Origin: Bacillota bacterium
Lineage (GTDB): Bacteria; Bacillota; UBA4882; UBA8346
Reading direction: 5' to 3'
Assembly (NCBI GenBank): GCA_023401925.1
Contig: JAEXDA010000077.1
Span: 62,001-126,000 of the forward strand
Length of the DNA: 64,000 nt
Under the pieces are notes generated by a model that saw only the letters and a list, made by a program, of their open reading frames with translations, was not told where the DNA came from and did no database searches. The first letter of the stretch is position 1; every line of letters starts with the position of its first letter. A program made the position numbers and the translations under genes. Below are positions 50,860 through 59,150 of this stretch, piece by piece.

Positions 50860-51563
50860 ATCGTGGCTCCTTTTTGGATGATGCTTTGGTCGATGGCTTC
50901 GTCGGAGACGATTTTACCGTCGAAAAAGCGAATAATCCTTTGGGTGTAGGCGGCGATATCATTTTCATGCGTAACGATTACGATGGTCATTCCCTTTTGG
51001 TGTAACTCCTGGAAGATGGCCAGGATTTCCACGCTGGATTTGGAGTCCAGATTTCCGGTGGGCTCATCGGCCAGCAACAGTTTGGGATCATTCACCAAAG
51101 CCCGGGCGATGGCCACTCGTTGCTGCTGCCCGCCTGATAACTCCCGGGGTTTGTGATGAATTCTTTTTTCAAGGCCCATTTTTCGTAAAGATTCCACAGC
51201 CCGGGTATGTCGTTCGGTGGCGCCGAGACCGGCGTAAACCAGAGGCAGTTCCACATTTTGGAGTGCGGTCAGATTGGGCAGCAAATTGAAAGACTGGAAC
51301 ACAAACCCCAAATTCCGGTTGCGTAATATAGCCTGTTCATATTCGTTCAACTGGGCGACTTCCCGGCGATCCAGGAGATAGGAACCGGATGTAGGCGGAT
51401 CCAAACATCCGATGATATTCATGGTGGTGGACTTCCCGGAGCCGGAGGGCCCCATGATCGCCACCATTTCCCCTTCATTGACCGTAAAGGAGACGTCATT
51501 CAAGGCCCGGACTTCAACATCGCCCATTTGGTAGATCTTATAAATGTTTTTAAAAGAAATCAT
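50856..51563 (-). CDS. MacB-like ABC transporter ATP-binding protein
   Basis: The 235-residue ATPase has Walker A GPSGSGKST, Q-loop FVFQSFNLLPN, signature LSGGQQQR and Walker B LLLADEPTGNLDS, the LolD/MacB/FtsE-type pattern. The C-terminal switch region is IVIVTHEND. It is encoded between the adaptor and permease, with an overlap to the permease. The system is like those of Bacillota in which MacB is split into ATPase and permease. Confidence 0.96.
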   Translation of the reverse strand: MISFKNIYKIYQMGDVEVRALNDVSFTVNEGEMVAIMGPSGSGKSTTMNIIGCLDPPTSGSYLLDRREVAQLNEYEQAILRNRNLGFVFQSFNLLPNLTALQNVELPLVYAGLGATERHTRAVESLRKMGLEKRIHHKPRELSGGQQQRVAIARALVNDPKLLLADEPTGNLDSKSSVEILAIFQELHQKGMTIVIVTHENDIAAYTQRIIRFFDGKIVSDEAIDQSIIQKGATI

Positions 51564-51574
51564 TTCATTTCACC

Positions 51575-52849
51575 TCACATTGGCGGTGGGCCGCCCATTC
51601 CGCCAACGCGGATCCTTCCCCGGGAATTGTTATTGGATGAAGCATTGGAGGGATTCGCCGACTGGGTTTTGGGGACGGCTACCCGATCCCCCTCGGCCAG
51701 TCCTGATAGGATTTCAACATAGCGTTCAGATTGAAAGCCCAGGCTTACTTTTTTGGATATCAATTTTTCTTGCGTAATGACTTTGACGATATTCTCACCG
51801 TTAACTTGGGTGATTGCCCGCAGGGGTATCGCCAGCACGCCTTGATGAGAATTGACCATGATGGTAACATCCACGGTCATCCCGGATTTTAAAAGATTGC
51901 CTATATCGACGGCGGGCGGCTTTTTGGGAGCGCCACCCTGCCTGGCAAATCCGGCGTCTTTTTTATTTCCAAAGGCCGGCGGTTTATTACCGGCTTGCAC
52001 CCTATCGGGGGAACCCGATAGCGGCTTAATTTGTACTGGAAATGTGACAACACTGGATTCGGTCTTGCCGGTACTGCCAAAGGAAGTGACAATCCCCGGT
52101 ATGACGGTGCGGTTTTCATCGTTTGCGGTAATGAAAGCCATTTGGCTGACTTTGATTTGACTGATATCGCCCTGATCAACATCGGCTTCGATCCGGATGG
52201 CGCTGGCGCCTCCCAAAGTCAAAAGCGCATCGGTGGTGGCGACTGACTCCGCTTCTTTTACATTAATCCAGGAAACTTCAGCATCAAAGGGCGCTTTAAT
52301 GATCAGGTTGTTGTTGTGGTCAACCCCGTTTTTGGTCAATGATTCCACTTTCAAGGTATATTCGCTGACTTGGGCTTCATATTGCCGGACTGCTTTTTGG
52401 GCGCTTTCCAAATCGTCAATGGTGGTGCCTTGAATTTTATAAAGAGTTTCTTGCCGCTCTAAAGCGTTTTGGGCGACGATTAAATTGCTTTTGGCTTGTT
52501 CCAGGGATGATTTGTATCCTGCGGCGTAATTGATGACATCCGCATCTTTTAATTGCAATATCAGCAGGGGATCTCCCGTATGAACCGTATCGCCGGGTTT
52601 GACCAGCAACTGTTTGACGGTTGCGCTATACGGTGAATAAAGGGCGGCATTTTTCTCGGTGGTGACCTCGCCGGTGGCGTCAACCTTTTCGCTGAGATCC
52701 ATGCGCCGGGTCTCAAATGCGTCATAGGCGGAGGATTTTGCGGTTTCTGTGGCTTTGCGGGAGTGTTGGACTCCAAACCAAACGGCGGCGATGGTCAAAA
52801 CTAAGATCAGCGCCACAATAACGGGTAAATTCTTTCGGTAAATTTTCAT
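51575..52849 (-). CDS. MacA-like periplasmic adaptor (membrane fusion protein)
   Basis: This 424-residue adaptor has an N-terminal anchor (NLPVIVALILVLTIAAVWFG), a lipoyl half-motif (VKQLLVKPGDTVHTGDPLLIL), a coiled-coil hairpin (about 105-165), the second lipoyl half and beta-barrel (FDAEVSWINVKEAESVATTDALL) and a membrane-proximal domain ending GLAEGDRVAVP. A low-complexity Gly/Pro/Lys insert is at about 265-290, and the tail is Asn/Ser/Gly-rich. ATG 52849 with GGAGG is preferred. The upstream frame overlaps tolC. Its stop/start spacing with tolC is two bases. Confidence 0.93.
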   Translation of the reverse strand: MKIYRKNLPVIVALILVLTIAAVWFGVQHSRKATETAKSSAYDAFETRRMDLSEKVDATGEVTTEKNAALYSPYSATVKQLLVKPGDTVHTGDPLLILQLKDADVINYAAGYKSSLEQAKSNLIVAQNALERQETLYKIQGTTIDDLESAQKAVRQYEAQVSEYTLKVESLTKNGVDHNNNLIIKAPFDAEVSWINVKEAESVATTDALLTLGGASAIRIEADVDQGDISQIKVSQMAFITANDENRTVIPGIVTSFGSTGKTESSVVTFPVQIKPLSGSPDRVQAGNKPPAFGNKKDAGFARQGGAPKKPPAVDIGNLLKSGMTVDVTIMVNSHQGVLAIPLRAITQVNGENIVKVITQEKLISKKVSLGFQSERYVEILSGLAEGDRVAVPKTQSANPSNASSNNNSRGRIRVGGMGGPPPM

Positions 52850-52851
52850 GA

Positions 52852-54276
52852 TTATTTTTCCTCCAATACTTTCTGACGGTCGAAAGGATAACAATCACCG
52901 GTGACTTTTTTCAGCTTTTGCAGGGCCAATACGTGATCGTATCCAGATTTGAGAGCGCTAATTCTGGCTGTCAGCTCGTTTTGCATCGCTTCGTAATAAT
53001 CGGAATAGGTAATGGCGTGCAATTTGGCTTGAAGAGTTTTGATTTCCAAATCCTTCTGATAATATGCCAAGGCTTTTTGGTCGACCTGGTTTTGTTTGAT
53101 CGCCAGGTAATAATCGGTTAAGGCTTGTTGCACTTCCAGCCCGATATCGTTTTTATCTTTGTCAAGAGCTAGTTTGGCATTTTCCAGGCTGTACCGATTT
53201 TGTTTGGCAGTGTTGGCCGTGGCGCCAAAATCCAGATTCCAGCTTAATTTTAATGTAAAATAGCGGTTATTGCTGCCGAAGTAACTGGAACTGCTGTTAT
53301 TCAGAATGTCCCTCTGGGTTGATTGGCTTGAATCGTCGGTATATGCATCGAGCCAGAAAAAATCGCCGCTAAGGAAGTCATAACTAAGCCCAAAGGAGTT
53401 ATTTTCCCCCCGGCTGTTATAGCTTACGGAAACGGTGGGCAATTGTTCATTTTTAGCTTCAGCCCAGGTCCGTTTGGCTTTTTTGATATTGATCTCATCT
53501 TTTTGGAGTTCCAATCTTTTTTGAAGGGCCCTTTGCCGGAGTGAGGACAGTTCCTGTTCGATTTCCACCCCGTCAGGAATTTCCTCCGCCATGTGGTAGT
53601 TGGATAAATCTTTGACCCCCATTTGATTGGCCAGGCTCTGTAAGGCTATTTCCAGGTCGAGGCGGCCTTTTTCCAGGTTAAACTGGGCTTGATTCAGATA
53701 ATTTTCGATCTTAAGCTGGTCCGGCTTGGTGATGACCCCCAAACTCAGCTGGGTTTTGGCTAATTCGTTGGTGGCTGTGTATTGGTCAACCGCTTTTTGA
53801 TATTGTTCAACCAGCTTTTGGTTTTTCAAAACGGTAAGAAAATCGTCATAAGTATTATAGATGACCTGAGCGGCATCGATTTGCAATTGGGCCTGGGCGG
53901 TCACTTGTTCCCACATGGCCGCTTCGATGTCGGTTTCGATTTTTTGACCATAAAGATTGAATTTAGTGGGGATGGTTTCCTGGACCACGATTTGATAGCT
54001 TTTTGGATAGGTTTCATTACCGGTGTTGTATTGGTACTCGCCTTCCACCTTTGCGGTGGGAAAAATATCCAAGGCAGCTTTTTTCACAGCCAGTTTGCTT
54101 TTTTCTAAAGTATTGCGATCGGTTTTGATGGTATAATCGGCTTGGAGGGAAAGTTCTATGGCTTTACTTAAAGTCAAGGTTTCGGTTTGGGCAAAGACGG
54201 TCAAACCGGTATCCAGGAAGAGGAACAGTAAAAAAGCGGCTAATCCGATCCACTTGAATTTCAACTTATGTTCCAA
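52852..54276 (-). CDS. TolC-family outer-membrane efflux protein
   Basis: This protein of about 474 residues has a signal peptide (WIGLAAFLLFLFLDTGLTVFA-Q) and the two-fold TolC repeat: LTLSKAIELSLQADYTIKTDRNTLEKSKLAVKKA near the start, a related block in the second half (LENAKLALDKDKNDIGLEVQQALTDYYLAIKQ) and long Q/K/E-rich helices that form the periplasmic tunnel. It is the first gene of the efflux operon. The start is TTG 54276 with AGGGAT upstream, and TTG 54264 is an alternative. Its presence argues for a cell with an outer membrane. Confidence 0.92.
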   Translation of the reverse strand: MEHKLKFKWIGLAAFLLFLFLDTGLTVFAQTETLTLSKAIELSLQADYTIKTDRNTLEKSKLAVKKAALDIFPTAKVEGEYQYNTGNETYPKSYQIVVQETIPTKFNLYGQKIETDIEAAMWEQVTAQAQLQIDAAQVIYNTYDDFLTVLKNQKLVEQYQKAVDQYTATNELAKTQLSLGVITKPDQLKIENYLNQAQFNLEKGRLDLEIALQSLANQMGVKDLSNYHMAEEIPDGVEIEQELSSLRQRALQKRLELQKDEINIKKAKRTWAEAKNEQLPTVSVSYNSRGENNSFGLSYDFLSGDFFWLDAYTDDSSQSTQRDILNNSSSSYFGSNNRYFTLKLSWNLDFGATANTAKQNRYSLENAKLALDKDKNDIGLEVQQALTDYYLAIKQNQVDQKALAYYQKDLEIKTLQAKLHAITYSDYYEAMQNELTARISALKSGYDHVLALQKLKKVTGDCYPFDRQKVLEEK

Positions 54277-54454
54277 AATTATCCCTACTTTACTTGTTAT
54301 TTTGATCGATAATAGGAAGATGATCCGGATATATAAGTGGGTTCAAAGACAGGTCCGTCTTTCTTTGATTCAGGTACTTCGAGATCAATTATTCCCATCC
54401 TCTTGGAGATTCGATACATCTTGCGGTAATATCTCACCTCGCTTCGTTTTTACT

Positions 54455-54502
54455 ATCATAATTGAAAAATGTGAACATTTTGTGGACATTCAGTGTAGAT
54501 GT
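54455..54502 (-). promoter_or_regulatory. OmpR-type 11-bp direct repeats with -10 of the tolC operon
   Basis: TGTGAACATTT (54470-54480), TGTGGACATTC (54481-54491) and AGTGTAGATGT (54492-54502) are three contiguous 11-base units. On the minus strand TATGAT (54460-54455) lies nine bases from the array. This spacing is typical of PhoB-class activated promoters that lack a good -35. Confidence 0.65.
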
Positions 54503-54581
54503 TGTGATGGTTCGTTTCTATTTTTGAAACGGGGAATCCAGGAAAAAGATTCCGGCTGGATTATCTATTTTGGGAGTTTTC

Positions 54582-54611
54582 TTGACAGTCACCCTAGGAA
54601 TCTGTTTTAAT
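54582..54611 (+). promoter_or_regulatory. Promoter of the aconitase-like gene
   Basis: TTGACA (54582-54587), 18-base spacer and TTTAAT (54606-54611), about 35 bases before the start codon. Confidence 0.6.
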
Positions 54612-54645
54612 TAATTAAAGATAATTTGATTCGTGGAGGATTATG

Positions 54646-57000
54646 ATGATTGAATTGCAAAATAAAGTTTACTTAATCCAGGGGAAATACACGGTTGAAG
54701 ATAAACCCGGTTTAACTCTGGATGAGATAAATAGTACCCTTGGCAAGAGAGGGATTCCGCCGCTGACAGCCGGGGCGATGGATCCGGAAGTTGCCAAGAC
54801 TGCCACCATAGCCCACCAAATTCTTGCCAAACATAATACAAACACCAATTTACAGGATTTAAAGTTGCGGTTTGACGCATTGGCATCCCATGACATTACT
54901 TATGTGGGAATCGTTCAGACAGCCAGGGCCAGCGGCTTGAAAGAATTTCCGGTTCCTTATGTACTTACCAATTGTCACAACAGTTTATGCGCCGTTGGAG
55001 GAACTATCAACGAGGATGACCACATTTTCGGCCTTTCGGCCGCGCAGAAATACGGCGGTATCTTTGTCCCCGCCCATCAGGCAGTAATTCACCAATATAT
55101 GAGAGAAATGATGTCCGGTTGCGGTAAAATGATTTTAGGCTCGGATAGTCATACCCGTTATGGCGCTTTGGGAACCATGGCCATCGGCGAGGGCGGTCCG
55201 GAGCTGGTCAAACAGTTGTTGAGAAAGACTTATGATATTTCCTATCCGGAAGTTATCGCAGTATACTTGGAGGGGAGACCCGGGAAAGGCGTCGGTCCTC
55301 AAGATGTGGCGTTGGCCATTATCAAGGGAGTCTTTGAAAACGGGTTTGTAAAAAATAAGGTTTTGGAATTTGTAGGACCGGGAATCGCTGATCTATCGGT
55401 GGATTACCGGAATGGGATTGATGTAATGACCACTGAAACCACCTGTTTGTCCTCGATCTGGTGTACGGATGATAAAGTCCGGGAGTATTATCAAACTCAT
55501 GGCCGTCTGGAAGAATACAGTCCCCTGGAGCCGGGTCCTCTCGCTTATTACAGCGGACTGGTAAAAGTGGATTTAAGTAAAATTGAGCCGATGATTGCTT
55601 TACCGTTCCATCCCAGCAATGTATATTCCATTCAAGAGCTGAATCAAAATGCTCTCGATATTTTGGCCAAAGTCGAAAAAGAAGGCCAACAACAACTGGA
55701 CAATCCCAAGATTGATTTTCGTTTGAAGAATAAAGTCGTTGACGGCCGCTTGCGGGTGGATCAAGGAGTGGTAGCCGGCTGTGCCGGCGGAACTTTTGAA
55801 AACATCGTGGAAATGGCGGCGATATTAAAAGGGAAATCCACCGGCAAGGGTGAGTTTTGGCTCAGTACGTATCCGGCCAGCCAGCCGGTTTACCTGGAAA
55901 TCATTAAAAACGGCGTGGCGGAAGCATTAATGACCGCCGGCGTCACTATCCGGTCGGCATTCTGCGGTCCCTGTTTCGGAGCCGGAGATGTGCCTGGTAA
56001 CAATGGAATCAGCGCCCGTCATACCACCCGCAACTTCCCCAACCGCGAGGGTTCCAAGCCCGGTAATGGTCAAGTGTCTTCGGTGGCCTTGATGGATGCC
56101 CGCTCCATCGTCGCCACGGCGGCAAACGGAGGAATCCTTACTCCGGCCACGGAAATCGATTATGAACCGGTGGTTTCTACGTACACGTTTAACCGTCAAG
56201 TATATAGTAACCGGGTTTATCAGGGATTCGGCAAACCTCAGGCCGGGCTGGAGTTGAAATTCGGCCCGAATATCGCTGATTGGCCTGAAATGAGCGCCCT
56301 GCCGCAGAATTTGTTATTACAACTTACATCGGTCATTCATGATCCGGTGACCACCACCGATGAATTAATCCCTTCCGGGGAAACCTCATCCTACCGGTCC
56401 AATCCTTTGAAATTGGCTGAGTTCACTTTGTCTCGCAAAGATCCCCATTACGTGGAAAAGGCCAAAGCCGTTCAAAAGTTGGAAACCGAACGGATGCGTC
56501 TGTTAACGGAAGGGAAAATCAGCGAGCCGCTCTCTACGGCCCTGGGTTCATTGTTCGTTCCCCTGCTGGAGGAAGAAAACCCTTCCGCTGAGAAAGTCCA
56601 TCAACTCATAAGCAACACTGGAATCGGCAGCGTTATCTTTGCAGTCAAGCCCGGTGACGGATCGGCCCGGGAACAAGCCGCCTCCTGTCAAAAAGTTTTG
56701 GGCGGCAGGGCCAATATCGCTGTCGAATACGCGACCAAGCGGTATCGCAGTAATTTAATCAACTGGGGAATGCTCCCGTTCATCGTGGATAAAGAGGTGG
56801 AGGCCCAATTGAAAGTTGATCAATTGATCTACATCCCGGGGATCCGGGAGGGGGTTGAGAAATGTTCCACCCAAATCCCGGCCTACCTGATTGATTCTCA
56901 GGGCAAAACGGAAATTACGCTCAAACTGGCCAATTTGACCCTGGATGAACGGGAAATCATTTTGGCGGGTTGTTTGATCAATTACTACGCCAAACATTGA
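54646..57000 (+). CDS. Aconitase-superfamily hydratase (YbhJ-like)
   Basis: This 784-residue protein has the aconitase fold but is not a standard aconitase. The three iron-sulfur cysteines are present: one in CAGGTFEN (Cys379) and two in CGPC (Cys440, Cys443). Other family blocks are LGSDSHTRYGALG, GCGK and NRNF-like NFPNREG. The C-terminal swivel-like domain is short and divergent, as in E. coli YbhJ. It should dehydrate/hydrate a tricarboxylate or related acid, substrate unknown. ATG 54646 has GGAGG six bases before it, better placed than ATG 54643. It is followed at 85 bases by a YhcH/YiaL gene. Confidence 0.85.
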   Translation: MIELQNKVYLIQGKYTVEDKPGLTLDEINSTLGKRGIPPLTAGAMDPEVAKTATIAHQILAKHNTNTNLQDLKLRFDALASHDITYVGIVQTARASGLKEFPVPYVLTNCHNSLCAVGGTINEDDHIFGLSAAQKYGGIFVPAHQAVIHQYMREMMSGCGKMILGSDSHTRYGALGTMAIGEGGPELVKQLLRKTYDISYPEVIAVYLEGRPGKGVGPQDVALAIIKGVFENGFVKNKVLEFVGPGIADLSVDYRNGIDVMTTETTCLSSIWCTDDKVREYYQTHGRLEEYSPLEPGPLAYYSGLVKVDLSKIEPMIALPFHPSNVYSIQELNQNALDILAKVEKEGQQQLDNPKIDFRLKNKVVDGRLRVDQGVVAGCAGGTFENIVEMAAILKGKSTGKGEFWLSTYPASQPVYLEIIKNGVAEALMTAGVTIRSAFCGPCFGAGDVPGNNGISARHTTRNFPNREGSKPGNGQVSSVALMDARSIVATAANGGILTPATEIDYEPVVSTYTFNRQVYSNRVYQGFGKPQAGLELKFGPNIADWPEMSALPQNLLLQLTSVIHDPVTTTDELIPSGETSSYRSNPLKLAEFTLSRKDPHYVEKAKAVQKLETERMRLLTEGKISEPLSTALGSLFVPLLEEENPSAEKVHQLISNTGIGSVIFAVKPGDGSAREQAASCQKVLGGRANIAVEYATKRYRSNLINWGMLPFIVDKEVEAQLKVDQLIYIPGIREGVEKCSTQIPAYLIDSQGKTEITLKLANLTLDEREIILAGCLINYYAKH

Positions 57001-57084
57001 ACATCGATCCGTCAAGTTCTTCATTGTGGATTCAGAAGTTTACTTGCCGGATTTAGGTTAAATCTATTCTACGAGGTGATTGAA

Positions 57085-57555
57085 ATGATTTTAGGAAATT
57101 TGGGGAATTTGGCTCAAGATCGGAAGGCTCTTGCGGCCCCGTTGGTAAAGGCTTTGGAGTATCTGAAAAATACCGACTTTGAAAAACTTCCGGCAGGCCG
57201 GTATGAGGTTGAGGGAGAGGGGATTTACGCGATGGTTCAGGAATACCAGACTTCGCCCCGGGACAAAAGAAGAGCGGAAACCCACCGGAAATACATTGAT
57301 ATTCAGTATGTAACTCAAGGCGTTGAGGTGGTCGGCTACAGCTTAACCGACACCTCAAGCGTGATTTCCGAGGATTTGCTGGCGGAAAAAGATGCCGCTT
57401 TTTATGGAGCGGTCGAGGGTGAAAAAGAATTGATCCTAAGCACCGGACGGTATGCTGTCTTTTTTCCCACCGACATTCACCGGCCGGGCTGCAACTATGA
57501 GAAAGAGCATCCGGTCAAAAAAGTAGTTGTCAAAGTGGCGGTGGATCTGCTTTAA
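57085..57555 (+). CDS. YhcH/YjgK/YiaL family protein
   Basis: The 156-residue product is a single cupin-type beta-barrel domain. Conserved features are E-V-E-G-E-G-I-Y-A, the metal ligands in AETHRKYIDIQYV, and FFPTDIHRPGC near the C-terminus. Relatives are linked to sialic acid and other acidic-sugar use (NanQ anomerase, EbgC-like). ATG 57085 follows GAGG by eight bases. It sits between the hydratase and a ROK/ABC sugar cluster, so a role in sugar catabolism is likely. Substrate is unknown. Confidence 0.9.
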   Translation: MILGNLGNLAQDRKALAAPLVKALEYLKNTDFEKLPAGRYEVEGEGIYAMVQEYQTSPRDKRRAETHRKYIDIQYVTQGVEVVGYSLTDTSSVISEDLLAEKDAAFYGAVEGEKELILSTGRYAVFFPTDIHRPGCNYEKEHPVKKVVVKVAVDLL

Positions 57556-57674
57556 GAAATGCCTATGTTGTTGAACATTGGTGTTAAGCTAAAAGCTTTC
57601 TTTAAATTATAAATTAAGTTGGTAATAAACGGAAGAAATGAAGTAACTTGAAAGAGCCAACGGGTGAATGGATT

Positions 57675-58886
57675 ATGGACGCCAATACTCTTTTTGAAAA
57701 TATCAAAAGCACCAATGAAAAATATATTTTAAGCATGATTTTCAAGAACCGAAACATTGCCCGGATAGAATTATCGAAAATATCCAAAATTCCCATGTCG
57801 ACCTTGTCCAGAATTACCGATAAGCTTATCAATGCGGGAGTCATCGTTGAAAAAGAAGATGAGGAAGCTACGGGAAGAGGCAGAAAGAAGATATTTTTGA
57901 AGATCAATGGCGCGCTCCTTAAGGCGATCGGTATTCAACTGGGAAGAGATTTCATCAAAATTATTTTGATGGATTTTAATTCCAAGATATATGGTGAAAA
58001 AGATGTTAAAGTAAGTACTGACCCCGGGCTGAAAATCGAAGAGATTATCGATAAAATGGCGGAACTTCTTCGCGAATACGGATTGACTCCCAAGGAGCTT
58101 ATCGGCATTGGCATAGGCGCTCCCGGCCCTTTAGACCGGGAAAAGGGAATACTTTTAAATCCGATACGTTTAAAAGGGTGGGAAAATATTGACATCGTGC
58201 GGAAAATAAAAAGCAGATTTGACATCCGCGTTGTTTTGGATTTCGCGGCCCACGCGGCTCTGGCTGGTGAAAGTTACTTCGGCGAGGGTAAAGATTATAA
58301 GGATATCATTTATATAAATGTCAGCAACGGCATCGGAAACGCTTCGATAGTCAACAACCAGCTGATCAAACAGGGAAATTACGATTCTATCATCTTAGGC
58401 CATATGATCATCGAGTTGAACGGGAAACGGTGTGATTGCGGGAGATATGGGTGTCTGGAGCTTTATTGCGGGGAACAGGCGGTAATCGATTACGTGAATG
58501 AGTTGGTGGCCCATGATGCTAAGTGGCGGGAGACGCGGGGATTATTGGATAAAACCAAAAAATTGACTATCGGTGATGTCATTGAATATGCCCATAATGG
58601 GGATACCTATTGTATTCAATCATTATCCAAAGCCGCGACGATCCTGGGAATCGGCTTGGCCAATTATATTAATATCATACAGCCCCAGCTCATTATTCTT
58701 GGGGGCAGAATGATTGAGAGATCCGAACTGTACTTCGATATTGCCGTAAATACCGTAAAAGCCAATATGTTTAATAATGACAAGCTGAAATTCGTCCGAA
58801 ATAAATATGTCGATAACGCTATTGCGGTGGGTGCGGCGGCAATGGTCATTGAAGATATGTTAGCCGATACCATTACCAATTTATAG
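57675..58886 (+). CDS. ROK-family transcriptional regulator
   Basis: This 403-residue regulator has an N-terminal winged helix (IARIELSKISKIPMSTLSRITDKLINAGVIVEKED, about residues 25-60) and a ROK sugar-kinase-like domain. Features are GIGIGAPGPLDREKG, the zinc motif C-D-C-G-R-Y-G-C-L-E and IGLANYINIIQPQLIILGG. It is NagC/XylR-like and probably represses the adjacent ABC sugar operon until its sugar binds. ATG 57675 follows GGGTGA by seven bases, while TTG 57648 lacks a site. A terminator follows. Confidence 0.93.
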   Translation: MDANTLFENIKSTNEKYILSMIFKNRNIARIELSKISKIPMSTLSRITDKLINAGVIVEKEDEEATGRGRKKIFLKINGALLKAIGIQLGRDFIKIILMDFNSKIYGEKDVKVSTDPGLKIEEIIDKMAELLREYGLTPKELIGIGIGAPGPLDREKGILLNPIRLKGWENIDIVRKIKSRFDIRVVLDFAAHAALAGESYFGEGKDYKDIIYINVSNGIGNASIVNNQLIKQGNYDSIILGHMIIELNGKRCDCGRYGCLELYCGEQAVIDYVNELVAHDAKWRETRGLLDKTKKLTIGDVIEYAHNGDTYCIQSLSKAATILGIGLANYINIIQPQLIILGGRMIERSELYFDIAVNTVKANMFNNDKLKFVRNKYVDNAIAVGAAAMVIEDMLADTITNL

Positions 58887-58913
58887 AGCATAAAAAAACC
58901 ACTAATCATCGGG

Positions 58914-58952
58914 CGCCCAAGGGATTCAGAGAAATCCAGCGGGCGTTTTTTT
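58914..58952 (+). terminator. Terminator of the ROK gene
   Basis: CGCCC (58914-58918) pairs with GGGCG (58941-58945), with an inner GGATT/AATCC pair, followed by seven T. Confidence 0.85.
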
Positions 58953-58962
58953 GTTTTTCATA

Positions 58963-58991
58963 TTGACACATATATTCCATTATAGTAGTAT
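58963..58991 (+). promoter_or_regulatory. Promoter of the sugar ABC operon
   Basis: TTGACA (58963-58968), 17-base spacer, TAGTAT (58986-58991). The long AT-rich leader to 59151 could carry the ROK operator, but no perfect dyad was found. Confidence 0.55.
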
Positions 58992-59150
58992 TAAACAATA
59001 ATAAGTTCCATTTTGAAACTAATTAAATAATAAGTATGAAAAATAATAAAATTTGTATGAAAATATGATTACAAAATGGTTTCGAAAATTAAATCGCTGT
59101 CATCGGGCGGTGATTTAAATAAATAGATGAACGAAAACAAAGGAGAGAGA

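Larger units (their letters stand above)
54277..54645. promoter_or_regulatory. Shared control region of the tolC operon and the hydratase gene
   Basis: This region of 369 bases lies between divergent genes. It holds the three-repeat OmpR-type site with a minus-strand -10 (54455-54502), a plus-strand promoter (54582-54611), a GTTTC/GAAAC hairpin (about 54509-54525) and AATCC/GGATT (about 54535-54562). No gene is seen. Confidence 0.5.
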
